33,266 nucleotides of DNA from Psychrobacter sp. APC 3426 (GTDB taxonomy: Bacteria; Pseudomonadota; Gammaproteobacteria; Pseudomonadales; Moraxellaceae): positions 1 through 33,266 of the forward strand of contig NZ_JASDCF010000032.1 of NCBI RefSeq assembly GCF_030408035.1, written 5' to 3'. Numbering within the stretch: position 1 is the first letter of the stretch; every line of letters begins with the position of its first letter. This document shows, one piece after another, positions 17,908-26,620 of this stretch. The notes under the pieces were generated by a model. The model was not told where the DNA came from. It did not search any database and worked only from the letters and a program-made list of their open reading frames with translations. Both the position numbers and the translations under genes were made by a program.

Positions 17908-17972
17908 TCTTCATACTGGATCTTCATGTTGGGTCTTCATGTTGGGTCTTCGTGCTGAGGCTTCGTGCTGAG
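17908..17972. repeat. 13-bp tandem repeat, five units, in the murI leader
   Basis: Five head-to-tail units: TCTTCATACTGGA (17908), TCTTCATGTTGGG (17921), TCTTCATGTTGGG (17934), TCTTCGTGCTGAG (17947) and GCTTCGTGCTGAG (17960). Units 2 and 3 are identical. On the reverse strand, the direction of murI, three units carry ATGAAGA. Because 13 is not a multiple of three, these ATGs fall in three different frames. Confidence 0.85.
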
Positions 17973-18061
17973 TTGGGTGTTAAATACTACTAGCGTTTAT
18001 TGATATTGTTATAGAGTGCTAGCGATAGACAGTCACCGATTACTAAGTGATTAACCGCCGT

Positions 18062-18799
18062 TTAATTAACTGGCATGGAAAGTTGATGAGACTTCCAACC
18101 ACTTTGTAGGGTTAATAACGTCTCACCATCTTTCTCTGTCAATTCGCCAATCTCTGCCAAGTGAAAAAATGTATTACGGCCAATAAGTGCCGTTAAACCA
18201 TTTCTCACTAGCATATAAGGGCGAATTTGCGCCTCGGTTGCTGAGTCATGATGGTTTTCAATTTCCGATTTTGCATTGCCGTCATGACGGTCACTGACTT
18301 CATCTCTGTTTTTAGGATTATACGCCTTTAAAGTGATAGGATGCTCATCATCTAAACGCACGACATCACCTGTGGTGGTGGTAAATTCCAACCAACTCAT
18401 ATTACCCTCATTAACGATGCCAACATCATTGATTAATAACGGCGCATCTTCGACTTGGATTCGGATTTTCTGTACGGGTGTCTTTAAAAAATACTCTGTC
18501 ACCCCTCTATTTTCTTCTTTCCATAGAATAGTCGCAAATAAGCTGACCAATGACTCACGGGTCATTTGCCCGCCTTCATGCCACCACTCTCCATTGGCCT
18601 TAATGACCAAATCCATATCAGCCACATTGTCAGGATGCCATTTTTCTAATGGTGGTATGGCTCGCCCCTCTCGCACCCCTGCACTTGTCTTTAAATACTG
18701 GCTCAGCGCGTCCATATTAGAGAGGTCAGACGGCACGTCATTTGGGGCTTTCACGCTTTTTTCCTGACTATTATTGAACATGTTATTATCATTATTCAT
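18062..18799 (-). CDS. DUF1285 domain-containing protein
   Basis: A 245-residue soluble protein of unknown function. The domain begins at about residue 49 (PPLEKWHPDNVADMDLVIKANGEWWHEGGQMTRESLV), which is typical of DUF1285, and ends with RPYMLVRNGLTALIGRNTFFHLAEIGE. About 45 Asn/Ser-rich residues come first, and an extra polar insert (about 178-200, RDEVSDRHDGNAKSEIENHH) interrupts the domain, making it longer than the usual roughly 180 residues. AAGGA lies nine bases before the ATG. It runs toward murI, with about 190 bases between its stop and the murI start; no terminator is visible there, so readthrough into murI is possible. Confidence 0.85.
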   Translation of the reverse strand: MNNDNNMFNNSQEKSVKAPNDVPSDLSNMDALSQYLKTSAGVREGRAIPPLEKWHPDNVADMDLVIKANGEWWHEGGQMTRESLVSLFATILWKEENRGVTEYFLKTPVQKIRIQVEDAPLLINDVGIVNEGNMSWLEFTTTTGDVVRLDDEHPITLKAYNPKNRDEVSDRHDGNAKSEIENHHDSATEAQIRPYMLVRNGLTALIGRNTFFHLAEIGELTEKDGETLLTLQSGWKSHQLSMPVN

Positions 18800-19205
18800 T
18801 TTATAATCCTTTACTCAGTATTCAAAGTTTGGCAAAACTGTTATTACTATAAATTTTAGTTTCGGGTATGATGAAACCATATCATCATCATAGCCCCGTT
18901 ACCTCAATATTACCTTAACATCGATACTCATAAATGCGTATCGTGTTTGTAGGACTTTTCTTTTATAATGAGTAACGATTTTTTATTGAAATGGTCAAGT
19001 GGGTGTTGGATTAATGACGCATTTTGCGTGGTATGTTGATACCTTTGGATAACTCGGTCTCAGCAGCGACGTGGTCAATTGATACCGCAAAACCAGTTTT
19101 TATTGGGCAGCCATATGTCTGAGTGACGTTAGCGCCGCAAATCTATTATTCAATTGTTAAGCTAATGATGCCCTGAGATAAGCCACTACAAGTTTAGGAG
19201 TAGGT
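18800..19205. other. 406-bp divergent intergenic region between the DUF1285 gene and ETF-QO
   Basis: Must hold both promoters. A TATAAT at 18964-18969 on the plus strand is a possible -10 box but lacks a good -35. A short dyad, GTTTC (18859-18863) and GAAAC (18873-18877) nine bases apart, could be an operator, though it is too short to assign. No RNA gene or terminator was seen. Confidence 0.4.
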
Positions 19206-21044
19206 ATGCAAGAGCAAGACAATCAAAAGCCAGTCATTGACGGTGATACTGTGAATGCTGATGCACCAGTAGTAGAGACAGAAACCGCTACTCTAGATAA
19301 AGAAGAGACAGCAGCTGTACCAACTGAAGAGGCGGCAGCAGTCGCTGTTGAAAAAGAGCCAGTCGCCGAGCCAGTCGAAGCAGAACCTGAGATTGAGCGC
19401 GAATCAATGGAATTCGACGTCATTGTCGTCGGTGGTGGTCCTGCAGGTTTGTCTGCTGCCATTCGTCTACGTCAGCTCGCTATCGAAGCTGGTAATGATG
19501 AGTTTATGGTTTGTGTGGTCGAAAAAGGCTCTGAGTTCGGTGCTCACACTTTGTCTGGCGCGGTCATCGAGCCACGCGCTTTAAACGAGCTGATACCAGA
19601 CTGGAAAGAAAAAGGCGCACCATTAAACGTGCCAGCCACTGAAGATCGCTTCTACTACTTGAATTCAGCCACTCGTTCAACCAAGGTTCCCGACCCGCTT
19701 ATTCCCGCCCCAATGCACAACGATGGCAACTACATTGTTTCATTAGGCAATGTCGTTCGTTGGTTGGCCGTACAGGCTGAAGAGCTTGAAGTCATGATGT
19801 TCCCAGGTTTCCCTGCTGCTGACATTCTATATAATGATGACGGTTCAGTACGTGGTATCTTGACTGGCGATATGGGCGTCGCTGCCAGTGGCGAAGCCAA
19901 GGCTAGCTTTGAGCCTGGTTATGAGCTACTTGCCAAGTACACTATCTTCGCTGAAGGTAGCCGCGGTCATTTGGGCAAACGCTTAATCAGTCGTTTTGGT
20001 CTTGATAAAGACTCTGACCCTCAGCATTACGGTATTGGTCTAAAAGAGCTGTGGGAAGTTGCGCCTGAGAAACACGAGCAAGGTGTGGTCATGCATGGTC
20101 TTGGTTGGCCATTGACTGAGACAGGTTCTACTGGTGGCTGGTGGTTATACTTTGATGAAAATAACCAAGTCAGCTTTGGTCTTGTCGCTGACTTGTCTTA
20201 CCACAACCCATATATGTCGCCATTCGATGAAATGCAGCGCCTAAAAACCCACCCTGTGATCAAAAACGTATTAGAAGGCGGTAAGCGCATCTCTTACGGC
20301 GCACGTGCGTTGACCAAAGGTGGCTTGAACTCACTACCGAAGTTCACCTTCCCAGGTGGCGTATTGGTCGGTGATGACGCGGGATTCTTGAACCCTGCCA
20401 AGATTAAAGGCACGCATACTTCTATGAAGTCAGGCATGCTAGCTGCTGAGGCAATTTTTGAAGCATTACAAGCTGACCGTCAACATGACGAAGTAGTGGC
20501 TTATACCACTATGTACAAAGAGTCATGGCTGTACCAAGACAACTATGAGTCGCGTAACTTCTCGCCTGCGATACATCGCATGGGCCTGTTTATGGGTGGC
20601 GCGTTTACCTTTATCGAGCACAACTTGTTGAAAGGTAAAATGCCATTTACCCTACATGACAATATTCCTGACTACGATCAGCTAGAGCGTGCCGATCATG
20701 CTTATCAGCCAACTTACCTCAAGCCTGATGGCAAGCTGGTATTTGATAAACTGTCGTCAGTATTTGTCTCGAACACCAACCATGCTGAAGACCAACCAAC
20801 GCATTTGAAATTGACTGACTCAACAGTGCCTATCTCTATCAATTTACCACTATATGCTGAGCCTGCTCGCCTGTATTGCCCAGCTGGCGTTTATGAAGTG
20901 GTAAAAGACGCGGAAGGTGCTAAATTTGTTATTAATGCGCAAAACTGCGTCCACTGTAAGACCTGTGATATCAAAGATCCTTCACAGAACATTACCTGGG
21001 TAACGCCAGAAGGCGGCGGTGGTCCTAACTATCCAAACATGTAA
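19206..21044 (+). CDS. Electron transfer flavoprotein-ubiquinone oxidoreductase
   Basis: Passes electrons from reduced ETF (fatty acid and amino acid oxidation) to the quinone pool; peripheral on the inner membrane. FAD binding is shown by FDVIVVGGGPAGLSAAIRL at about 70-88. The middle has VVEKGSEFGAHTLSGAVIEPRAL and GGVLVGDDAGFLNPAKIKGTH. The C-terminal 4Fe-4S domain has a Cys at LYCPAG and the cluster NCVHCKTCDIKDP, ending in GGGGPNYPNM as is typical. At 612 residues it exceeds the usual 540-560 because of a 67-residue acidic Glu/Ala/Val/Pro-rich N-terminus. That start is supported by AGGAG five to six bases before the ATG, while Met68 has no ribosome binding site. Single gene; the etfAB genes are not in the window. 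Confidence 0.96.
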   Translation: MQEQDNQKPVIDGDTVNADAPVVETETATLDKEETAAVPTEEAAAVAVEKEPVAEPVEAEPEIERESMEFDVIVVGGGPAGLSAAIRLRQLAIEAGNDEFMVCVVEKGSEFGAHTLSGAVIEPRALNELIPDWKEKGAPLNVPATEDRFYYLNSATRSTKVPDPLIPAPMHNDGNYIVSLGNVVRWLAVQAEELEVMMFPGFPAADILYNDDGSVRGILTGDMGVAASGEAKASFEPGYELLAKYTIFAEGSRGHLGKRLISRFGLDKDSDPQHYGIGLKELWEVAPEKHEQGVVMHGLGWPLTETGSTGGWWLYFDENNQVSFGLVADLSYHNPYMSPFDEMQRLKTHPVIKNVLEGGKRISYGARALTKGGLNSLPKFTFPGGVLVGDDAGFLNPAKIKGTHTSMKSGMLAAEAIFEALQADRQHDEVVAYTTMYKESWLYQDNYESRNFSPAIHRMGLFMGGAFTFIEHNLLKGKMPFTLHDNIPDYDQLERADHAYQPTYLKPDGKLVFDKLSSVFVSNTNHAEDQPTHLKLTDSTVPISINLPLYAEPARLYCPAGVYEVVKDAEGAKFVINAQNCVHCKTCDIKDPSQNITWVTPEGGGGPNYPNM

Positions 21045-21092
21045 ACCACGTTTGAGATAACGGTTGCTCTAAATGATTAATTGTTCTGCAAT

Positions 21093-21125
21093 AAAAGACC
21101 GCCCTTATTAAAGGGCGGTCTTTTT
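21093..21125. terminator. Bidirectional terminator between ETF-QO and the AGCS symporter
   Basis: Perfect 14-bp GC-rich stem (21093-21106 with 21111-21124) with ATTA loop, AAAA before and TTTTT after. It serves two convergent genes. Confidence 0.93.
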
Positions 21126-21165
21126 GTGGTTATACATCTAATAGCTCAATGATGAATACACAATC

Positions 21166-22662
21166 TTAATCTGTCCAAGCATCACGGTTGGCTTCATCTT
21201 TTAGTTTCACAAAGTCATCAGGGTCAAACTTAATCTGATCACCTGTTTTACCCTCTTTTACTTGACGCTCATAGTCACGCAGTATTCTAAGGGCAACGGG
21301 AGACAACAATAAAATAGCCACTAAGTTGACTAGAGCCATCAAACCCATTGATAAGTCAGCAAAGTTCCATATCGCAGGAAGGCTAGCAATTGCGCCGATA
21401 AACACCATACCCAATACCATAAAGCGGAATATCATAATCATCACTTTGGCGTTCTTGGCACCAGAGATAAATTCGAGATTCGACTCACCATAACTGTAGT
21501 TGGCGATAATGGAGGTGAAGGAGAAGAAGAAAATAGCAATGGCAACGAACACCACACCCAAGTCACCAACATATTGTGACAGCGCCAACTGAGTGAGCTG
21601 AATACCTTCTTGCTCAACATTAGGATCGACCACACCAGATAAGATAATGATGGATGCGGTTGCCGTACAAATAATAAGCGTGTCCATAAAGACGCCCAGC
21701 ATTTGCATAAACCCTTGCACTGCTGGATGGTCGGGATGGCTTTTTGCCGTTGCTGCCGCATTAGGTGCTGAACCCATACCCGCTTCGTTAGAGAAGAGAC
21801 CGCGCTTGATACCGTTGATCATTGCTTGAGCAATACCATAACCAATAACACCGCCTGCTGCCTGCTCAAAACCAAATGCTGATTTTACAATCAAGGCAAT
21901 CGCTGCTGGGAACTGGCTAAAGTTAGTCACGATAATGAATAATGCCAATAAGATATATAAAATCGCCATCACTGGTACGATTTTACCCGCAATACGAGCA
22001 ACCGAACGCAAACCGCCGAATACCACTGGTGCTACCAAGGCAACCAGTACGGCACCTGTCATCCATGTTGGGATACCAAAAGCTTCATTGGTTGCCTGTG
22101 CAATCGTATTTGACTGCACGCCATTAAACGCTAAACCGAACGCCACCAACAAACACAATGAGAAAAATATCGCCAGCCAGCGTTTGCCCAAACCTTTTTC
22201 AATATAATAAGCCGGTCCACCACGATAGACGTTATCGTTATGCGGTACTTTGTATGCTTGTGCCAAAGTTGATTCGATAAAACTGGTCGACATACCGACA
22301 ATCGCTGTCATCCACATCCAAAACACCGCACCTGGACCACCGAGGTAAATGGCAATCGCCACCCCTGCCAAGTTACCCGTACCGACGCGCGCTGCCAACG
22401 AGGTCATCAAAGCTTCAAACGAGCTGATGCCACCATCTTTGCGTCCTTGGTTGGATACACGCAATAGTTTCCACATATGACCAAAGTGGCGAAACTGAAT
22501 AAAACGTGTCGCAACAGTGAAATAAAGACCGGCGCCGATAAGCACGAACATCAGTAGTCCATACCAAGGGTTATTAGCAATCAACCAGTCGTTATTACCC
22601 CAAATAATACTAACACCGTAATTCACGATGCCATTAAACCAGCCTGCTATCCCGTCATTCAT
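21166..22662 (-). CDS. AGCS family alanine/glycine:sodium symporter
   Basis: Inner membrane symporter that takes up alanine, glycine or a related amino acid with sodium. The 498-residue protein has about ten membrane segments. The family block GGISSFEALMTSLAARVGTGNLAGVA lies at about 77-102, followed by GGPGAVFWMWMTAIVGMSTSF. Later signatures are HNDNVYRGGPAYYIEKGLG and the GIKRGLFSNEAGMGSAPNAAA motif. The ribosome binding site AAGGAG is five bases from the ATG. It is a single gene between a bidirectional terminator and a long intergenic region. Alanine versus glycine preference cannot be read from the sequence. Confidence 0.94.
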   Translation of the reverse strand: MNDGIAGWFNGIVNYGVSIIWGNNDWLIANNPWYGLLMFVLIGAGLYFTVATRFIQFRHFGHMWKLLRVSNQGRKDGGISSFEALMTSLAARVGTGNLAGVAIAIYLGGPGAVFWMWMTAIVGMSTSFIESTLAQAYKVPHNDNVYRGGPAYYIEKGLGKRWLAIFFSLCLLVAFGLAFNGVQSNTIAQATNEAFGIPTWMTGAVLVALVAPVVFGGLRSVARIAGKIVPVMAILYILLALFIIVTNFSQFPAAIALIVKSAFGFEQAAGGVIGYGIAQAMINGIKRGLFSNEAGMGSAPNAAATAKSHPDHPAVQGFMQMLGVFMDTLIICTATASIIILSGVVDPNVEQEGIQLTQLALSQYVGDLGVVFVAIAIFFFSFTSIIANYSYGESNLEFISGAKNAKVMIMIFRFMVLGMVFIGAIASLPAIWNFADLSMGLMALVNLVAILLLSPVALRILRDYERQVKEGKTGDQIKFDPDDFVKLKDEANRDAWTD

Positions 22663-23572
22663 ACTGACTCCTTATTAACACTTTATCTGTCTTGCTTGTC
22701 TGTCGAATTGATATCTTGTTTTGGTCAATTAAGCTCTTAATGAAACGTAGCAAATGCCTGATACCAAATTATCATGTGCATTTTATAGATATTGAACCAC
22801 TAATAAGTATCACGTTCGGTTATTAACTTTATAACTTTATTTTTCAAATAAATGTTACTAAGGGTTGATATCCTATAGAATGTATTAAGTAACAATTTAA
22901 CAGCATAAATTAGACCATTATCGTACTATTTCAGTAACGTTAGTCATCGAAACATTGTTCGTCATACTAATTTTTATATAATTCAAAAAATGCATGCTGA
23001 TTTGTTTATGGTTATGTGTATTTAATATTGATAAAATAATGTTATAGATACTCACAAACCCTAATATTCATTTTTCAGCATAAATATTTTTGATTTGAAT
23101 ATCTTGATTGTTAGAAGTATTAAAATGCTTGTCAGGAAGACAAGAGTGTGAAAAAGACAGCGGATTGTCCTACCCTCTCCATCTCTTCCTCGATAGACGT
23201 TTTCCTTCTTATAAGACAGCTTTATTAAAAGTGACCAGTCTCATATTCGCCCATCTAATCATTGTCTTTACATAAACAGTTTTTGATGAGTCGCATATGC
23301 TGCCATACATAGAACCTGTCACTTTTGATAACGCTTATTTTATAAAGTAGCACATACCGATTTTTTATAACGCTTTAAGGGATAAAAAACGGTCAAAGCC
23401 TATTTGTTATTGTTGGTGTTTTCGCAATCGTTTTAATCATTTGGTAATAGCAGTCTATCTAGCAAATTTTTGCTATAGATTTAATATCGTTGCAATCGAT
23501 AAGTGCTAAACCACATGATTTATAAGCTTAGACTGACAGTGATGTTTCAGGCAAGACAAAAGGAGTTGTTCC
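22663..23572. other. 910-bp gene-free, AT-rich intergenic region between two sodium symporter genes
   Basis: The longest gene-free stretch in the window, between the divergent AGCS gene (-) and the DUF4212/symporter pair (+). No reading frame of 60 codons occurs on either strand. I see a loose inverted repeat (AAAAGTGAC near 23227 with GTCACTTTT near 23320) and a direct repeat ATAACGCTT near 23329 and 23369, but no riboswitch, tRNA or terminator. Promoters of both units must be here. Confidence 0.5.
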
Positions 23573-23833
23573 ATGGAAAATCACAACGATCCATCCGGTT
23601 ATTGGCGTGCCAATGTCCGTCTCATCCTAGGTAGCCTAGCCATTTGGGCACTAGTTTCTTATGGTTTTGCTATTCTTTTGCGTCCTCTGTTAGCAGGCAT
23701 TAGAATCGGCGGTACTGATCTAGGTTTCTGGTTTGCTCAGCAAGGTTCTATTGCAGTCTTCATCATCTTGATCTTTTTTTACGCGTGGCGTATGAATAAG
23801 CTAGATAAACAATATGGCGTAGACGAGGAATAG
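23573..23833 (+). CDS. DUF4212 domain protein, small subunit of a sodium:solute symporter
   Basis: An 86-residue membrane protein with two helices (about residues 17-40 and 52-73). It opens with the family-like YWRANVRLILGSLAIWALVS and ends with FFYAWRMNKLDKQYGV. DUF4212 proteins are encoded directly before VC_2705-type sodium:solute symporters and are thought to be a partner subunit. AAAGGAG lies seven bases from the ATG. The stop is four bases before the ATG of the large subunit, so the two are almost certainly translated together. Confidence 0.92.
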   Translation: MENHNDPSGYWRANVRLILGSLAIWALVSYGFAILLRPLLAGIRIGGTDLGFWFAQQGSIAVFIILIFFYAWRMNKLDKQYGVDEE

Positions 23834-23837
23834 CACT

Positions 23838-25706
23838 ATGAGTCAATTTACAATTAATATTATTTTTGTGGGTCTGTCCTTCGCTCTCTACTTCGGTATT
23901 GCGATTTGGGCGCGTGCTGGTACGACCAGCGAATTCTATGTGGCTGGTGGTGGTGTGCATCCGGTCGTAAACGGTATGGCAACGGCTGCTGACTGGATGA
24001 GTGCGGCGTCATTCATCTCGATGGCCGGTATCCTTGCCGCTGGTGGTTATGGTGCATCGACCTATTTAATGGGTTGGACAGGTGGCTATGTACTGCTAGC
24101 GATGCTCCTAGCGCCATACTTACGTAAGTTCGGTAAGTTTACGGTTCCTGACTTTATCGGTGATCGCTTCTACTCTAAGACAGCGGCTATGATTGCCGTG
24201 GTTTGTTTGATTATCGCCTCGACTACTTATGTTATCGGTCAGATGACTGGTGCTGGCGTTGCTTTCTCACGCTTCTTAGAAGTAGAGAACGACACGGGTC
24301 TTATTATCGCTGCGGTGGTTGTATTCTTCTACGCAGTACTTGGTGGTATGAAAGGGATTACTTACACGCAGGTTGCGCAGTACGTCGTTCTTATGATTGC
24401 TTACACCATTCCAGCAGTTTTCATCTCACTTGAGTTAACAGGCAACCCAATTCCCGGTCTTGGTTTATTCTCTAACCATACTGAAGCAGGTATTCCTTTA
24501 TTAACCAAACTCGATCAAGTAGTCACTGATTTAGGCTTTGCCGCTTATACGGCTGACGTTCCTAACAAGCTAAATATGGTGCTGTTTACCTTATCGCTTA
24601 TGATTGGTACTGCGGGTCTGCCCCACGTTATCATTCGCTTTTTCACGGTTCCTAAAGTCGCTGACGCACGTTGGACAGCGGGTTGGACCCTTGTATTTAT
24701 CTCATTACTATACTTTACCGCCCCTGCAGTGGGTGCAATGGCGCGTCTCAACTTGATCGATACGATCTATCCACAAGGTGTGGAAGAGCCTGCGCTTACT
24801 TATGAGCAGCGTCCAGATTGGATGAGAACATGGGAAGATACGGGTCTTATTAAATATAACGACCTAAATAACGATGGTCGTATTCAGTTATATAACGACA
24901 GTGGATTGGGTGCGGCTCAGCTAGCACTCAACACGGCTGAAGCAGAAGGCGGAGATGTTGCAGCTGCCACTGCTGCTGTAGCAGAAGCTCGCACAGCACA
25001 TGATCTAGAAGTGGATGGCCGCTTTGCCAATGCAGGTTGGGCAGGTAACGAGCTAGACGTCAACGCCGATATCTTAGTATTGGCTAACCCAGAAATCGCT
25101 CAACTGCCACCATGGGTTATCGGTCTTATCGCTGCAGGTGGTTTGGCAGCAGCACTATCAACAGCCGCTGGTCTACTACTTGCCATCTCATCAGCCATCA
25201 GTCATGACTTGATTAAACGTAATCTTAATCCAAACATTACCGATAAAGGTGAGTTGAGAGTGGCACGTATTACCATGGGTGTTGCCATTGTGGTTGCTAC
25301 TTGGTTAGGACTCAATCCACCAGGATTTGCCGCACAGGTGGTCGCCTTAGCCTTTGGTATTGCAGGTGCTTCACTGTTCCCAGCATTGATGATGGGTATT
25401 TTCTCTAAGCGTATTAACAACCTTGGCGCTATCGCCGGTATGTTGACAGGTCTGATTAGTATCTTGGTTTATATCTTTGTATTCAAAGGTTGGTTCTTCA
25501 TCAGCGGTACCGCTAACTTCCCTGATACCGAAGAGTATTGGTTGTTTGGTATCTCACCATTATCATTTGGTGCGATTGGTGCATTGCTTAACTTTATCGT
25601 CGCCTTTATTGTTTCTTATGCGACCAAAGCGCCACCGCTGCACATTCAAGAATTGGTTGAAAGTGTTCGTTCGCCACGCGGTGCTGGTGGTGCAGTCGAC
25701 CATTAA
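23838..25706 (+). CDS. Sodium:solute symporter, VC_2705 subfamily (large subunit)
   Basis: A 622-residue member of the sodium:solute symporter (SSS) family with about 13 membrane segments; related to the acetate/pyruvate-type symporters. SSS features include EFYVAGGGVHPVVNGMATAADWMSAASF near the N-terminus, GGMKGITYTQVAQYVVLM, and GGLAAALSTAAGLLLAISSAISHDL after the insert. The subfamily insert (about residues 307-424) contains YNDLNNDGRIQLYND, which looks like a calcium-binding loop, and an Ala-rich stretch. It uses GAGGA inside the end of the DUF4212 gene as its ribosome binding site. Substrate is probably a short organic acid, by inference from the family only. Confidence 0.9.
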   Translation: MSQFTINIIFVGLSFALYFGIAIWARAGTTSEFYVAGGGVHPVVNGMATAADWMSAASFISMAGILAAGGYGASTYLMGWTGGYVLLAMLLAPYLRKFGKFTVPDFIGDRFYSKTAAMIAVVCLIIASTTYVIGQMTGAGVAFSRFLEVENDTGLIIAAVVVFFYAVLGGMKGITYTQVAQYVVLMIAYTIPAVFISLELTGNPIPGLGLFSNHTEAGIPLLTKLDQVVTDLGFAAYTADVPNKLNMVLFTLSLMIGTAGLPHVIIRFFTVPKVADARWTAGWTLVFISLLYFTAPAVGAMARLNLIDTIYPQGVEEPALTYEQRPDWMRTWEDTGLIKYNDLNNDGRIQLYNDSGLGAAQLALNTAEAEGGDVAAATAAVAEARTAHDLEVDGRFANAGWAGNELDVNADILVLANPEIAQLPPWVIGLIAAGGLAAALSTAAGLLLAISSAISHDLIKRNLNPNITDKGELRVARITMGVAIVVATWLGLNPPGFAAQVVALAFGIAGASLFPALMMGIFSKRINNLGAIAGMLTGLISILVYIFVFKGWFFISGTANFPDTEEYWLFGISPLSFGAIGALLNFIVAFIVSYATKAPPLHIQELVESVRSPRGAGGAVDH

Positions 25707-25741
25707 TCTTACGAAGGATGATATATCTTCTGTTACTATAT

Positions 25742-25779
25742 ATCACTCACAGGCAGTCGCTGCTTGTGGGTGATTTTTT
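25742..25779 (+). terminator. Rho-independent terminator after the symporter pair
   Basis: 15-bp stem with two G-U pairs (25742-25756 with 25760-25774), TCG loop, followed by a T run to 25779. It lies 35 bases after the stop codon. Confidence 0.88.
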
Positions 25780-25828
25780 ATCTCAGTACTATTATAAGAA
25801 TTTTTATAAAACTTTTAGGTTTTAGCAA

Positions 25829-25868
25829 ATATCCCTAAATAAATAGCTGTCTGTTTATTTAGGGATAT
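25829..25868. repeat. Perfect 15-bp inverted repeat before the 181-residue membrane protein gene
   Basis: ATATCCCTAAATAAA at 25829-25843 is exactly complementary to 25854-25868, with a 10-base spacer. It is AT-rich, has no T run after it and ends 35 bases before the ATG at 25904. It therefore fits an operator or a leader hairpin better than a terminator. Confidence 0.75.
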
Positions 25869-25903
25869 AAGCAAGATGACCCAACGATTAAGGAAGATTT
25901 TTT

Positions 25904-26449
25904 ATGCTTTTTGAGTTTATCGCTACCATTGCCGCCGCATTTGGCATGGCTGGACTGGCACTCATCATAACTCACCTCACTAAATTGGCAGGAAAGCGTG
26001 CGCCGAAATGGCTGATTCCCCTGTTTGCAGCGATTGGTATTTTTGCTTTTCAAATACATCAAGAGTATAACTGGTACGGCCAACAAGTCAGCAAGCTTCC
26101 TGAAGGTATAGAAGTGGTAAAAACGGCGGAAAGCACAGCATGGTTTCGCCCATGGTCTTACGTTAAACCACAAATATTACGCTTTATCGCAGCCGATACA
26201 GGCAATGCTACCGTGCAAGCAGACAACCCAAATATATATTTGGTCAATCTATATTTGTTCGAAAGACGTAGAAGCGTGCAGAAAATCCCGCAAGTCATAG
26301 ACTGCGCTACTCCTGCACGTGCCGATTATATATTCCCAGAAAAGGGCAGCACGCTATCAATTGACGAACACGTAAAGCAGACTACAGCATGGCGCGAGCT
26401 GGCAAAAAATGACCCGCTATTTACCAATGTCTGTGAGGATAGACTATGA
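25904..26449 (+). CDS. Membrane protein of unknown function
   Basis: A 181-residue protein I do not recognise. It has two membrane helices (about residues 3-27 and 37-50), then a soluble C-terminal domain with EYNWYGQQVSKLPEGIEVVK, AWFRPWSYVKPQILRFIA and LYLFERRRSVQKIPQVIDC. Two cysteines (about 143 and 177) could pair if that domain is periplasmic. AAGGAAG is a good ribosome binding site. Its stop codon lies at the outer end of the TnpB element, so the last residues may have been changed or cut by the insertion. A perfect inverted repeat lies in its leader. Confidence 0.75.
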   Translation: MLFEFIATIAAAFGMAGLALIITHLTKLAGKRAPKWLIPLFAAIGIFAFQIHQEYNWYGQQVSKLPEGIEVVKTAESTAWFRPWSYVKPQILRFIAADTGNATVQADNPNIYLVNLYLFERRRSVQKIPQVIDCATPARADYIFPEKGSTLSIDEHVKQTTAWRELAKNDPLFTNVCEDRL

Positions 26450-26620
26450 ACTACCCACCACCTAAAGAGGTGGCGGTTTCTTAGGTAATACCCATACTTG
26501 ATACGATGTTTTGTATCAGCGGTTAGGCAAATGGACTAAGCTAACCCCGTCGCACCGACGGTTTTGAGTGTTGCCAGCCTTAGTCCTTCGTTTAGGATAT
26601 TGATACTGGCGTTGATGTCT
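26450..26620 (-). ncRNA. Predicted omega RNA (TnpB guide RNA scaffold) at the element's right end
   Basis: In studied TnpB elements, the 3' end of tnpB plus the right end yields an omega RNA whose guide is the flanking DNA. Here the expected region has four nested or adjacent stems: CCGTCG-CAC-CGACGG (26547-26561, in the last tnpB codons), GGTTAG/CTAACC (26521-26546), TGATAC/GTATCA (26499-26518) and CCACCT/AGGTGG (26458-26473). The guide would be the roughly 16-20 bases below about 26450 on the reverse strand, inside the end of the 181-residue gene. The 5' limit is a guess. Confidence 0.55.

Noticed and set aside
16666..17972. Short regular repeats near murI as a CRISPR array.
   Set aside because: The units (15 and 13 bp) are directly adjacent with no spacers, and no cas genes are present.
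22663..22900. A glycine riboswitch before the AGCS symporter, which is known in some bacteria.
   Set aside because: The leader is AT-rich and I could not find the conserved glycine aptamer core.
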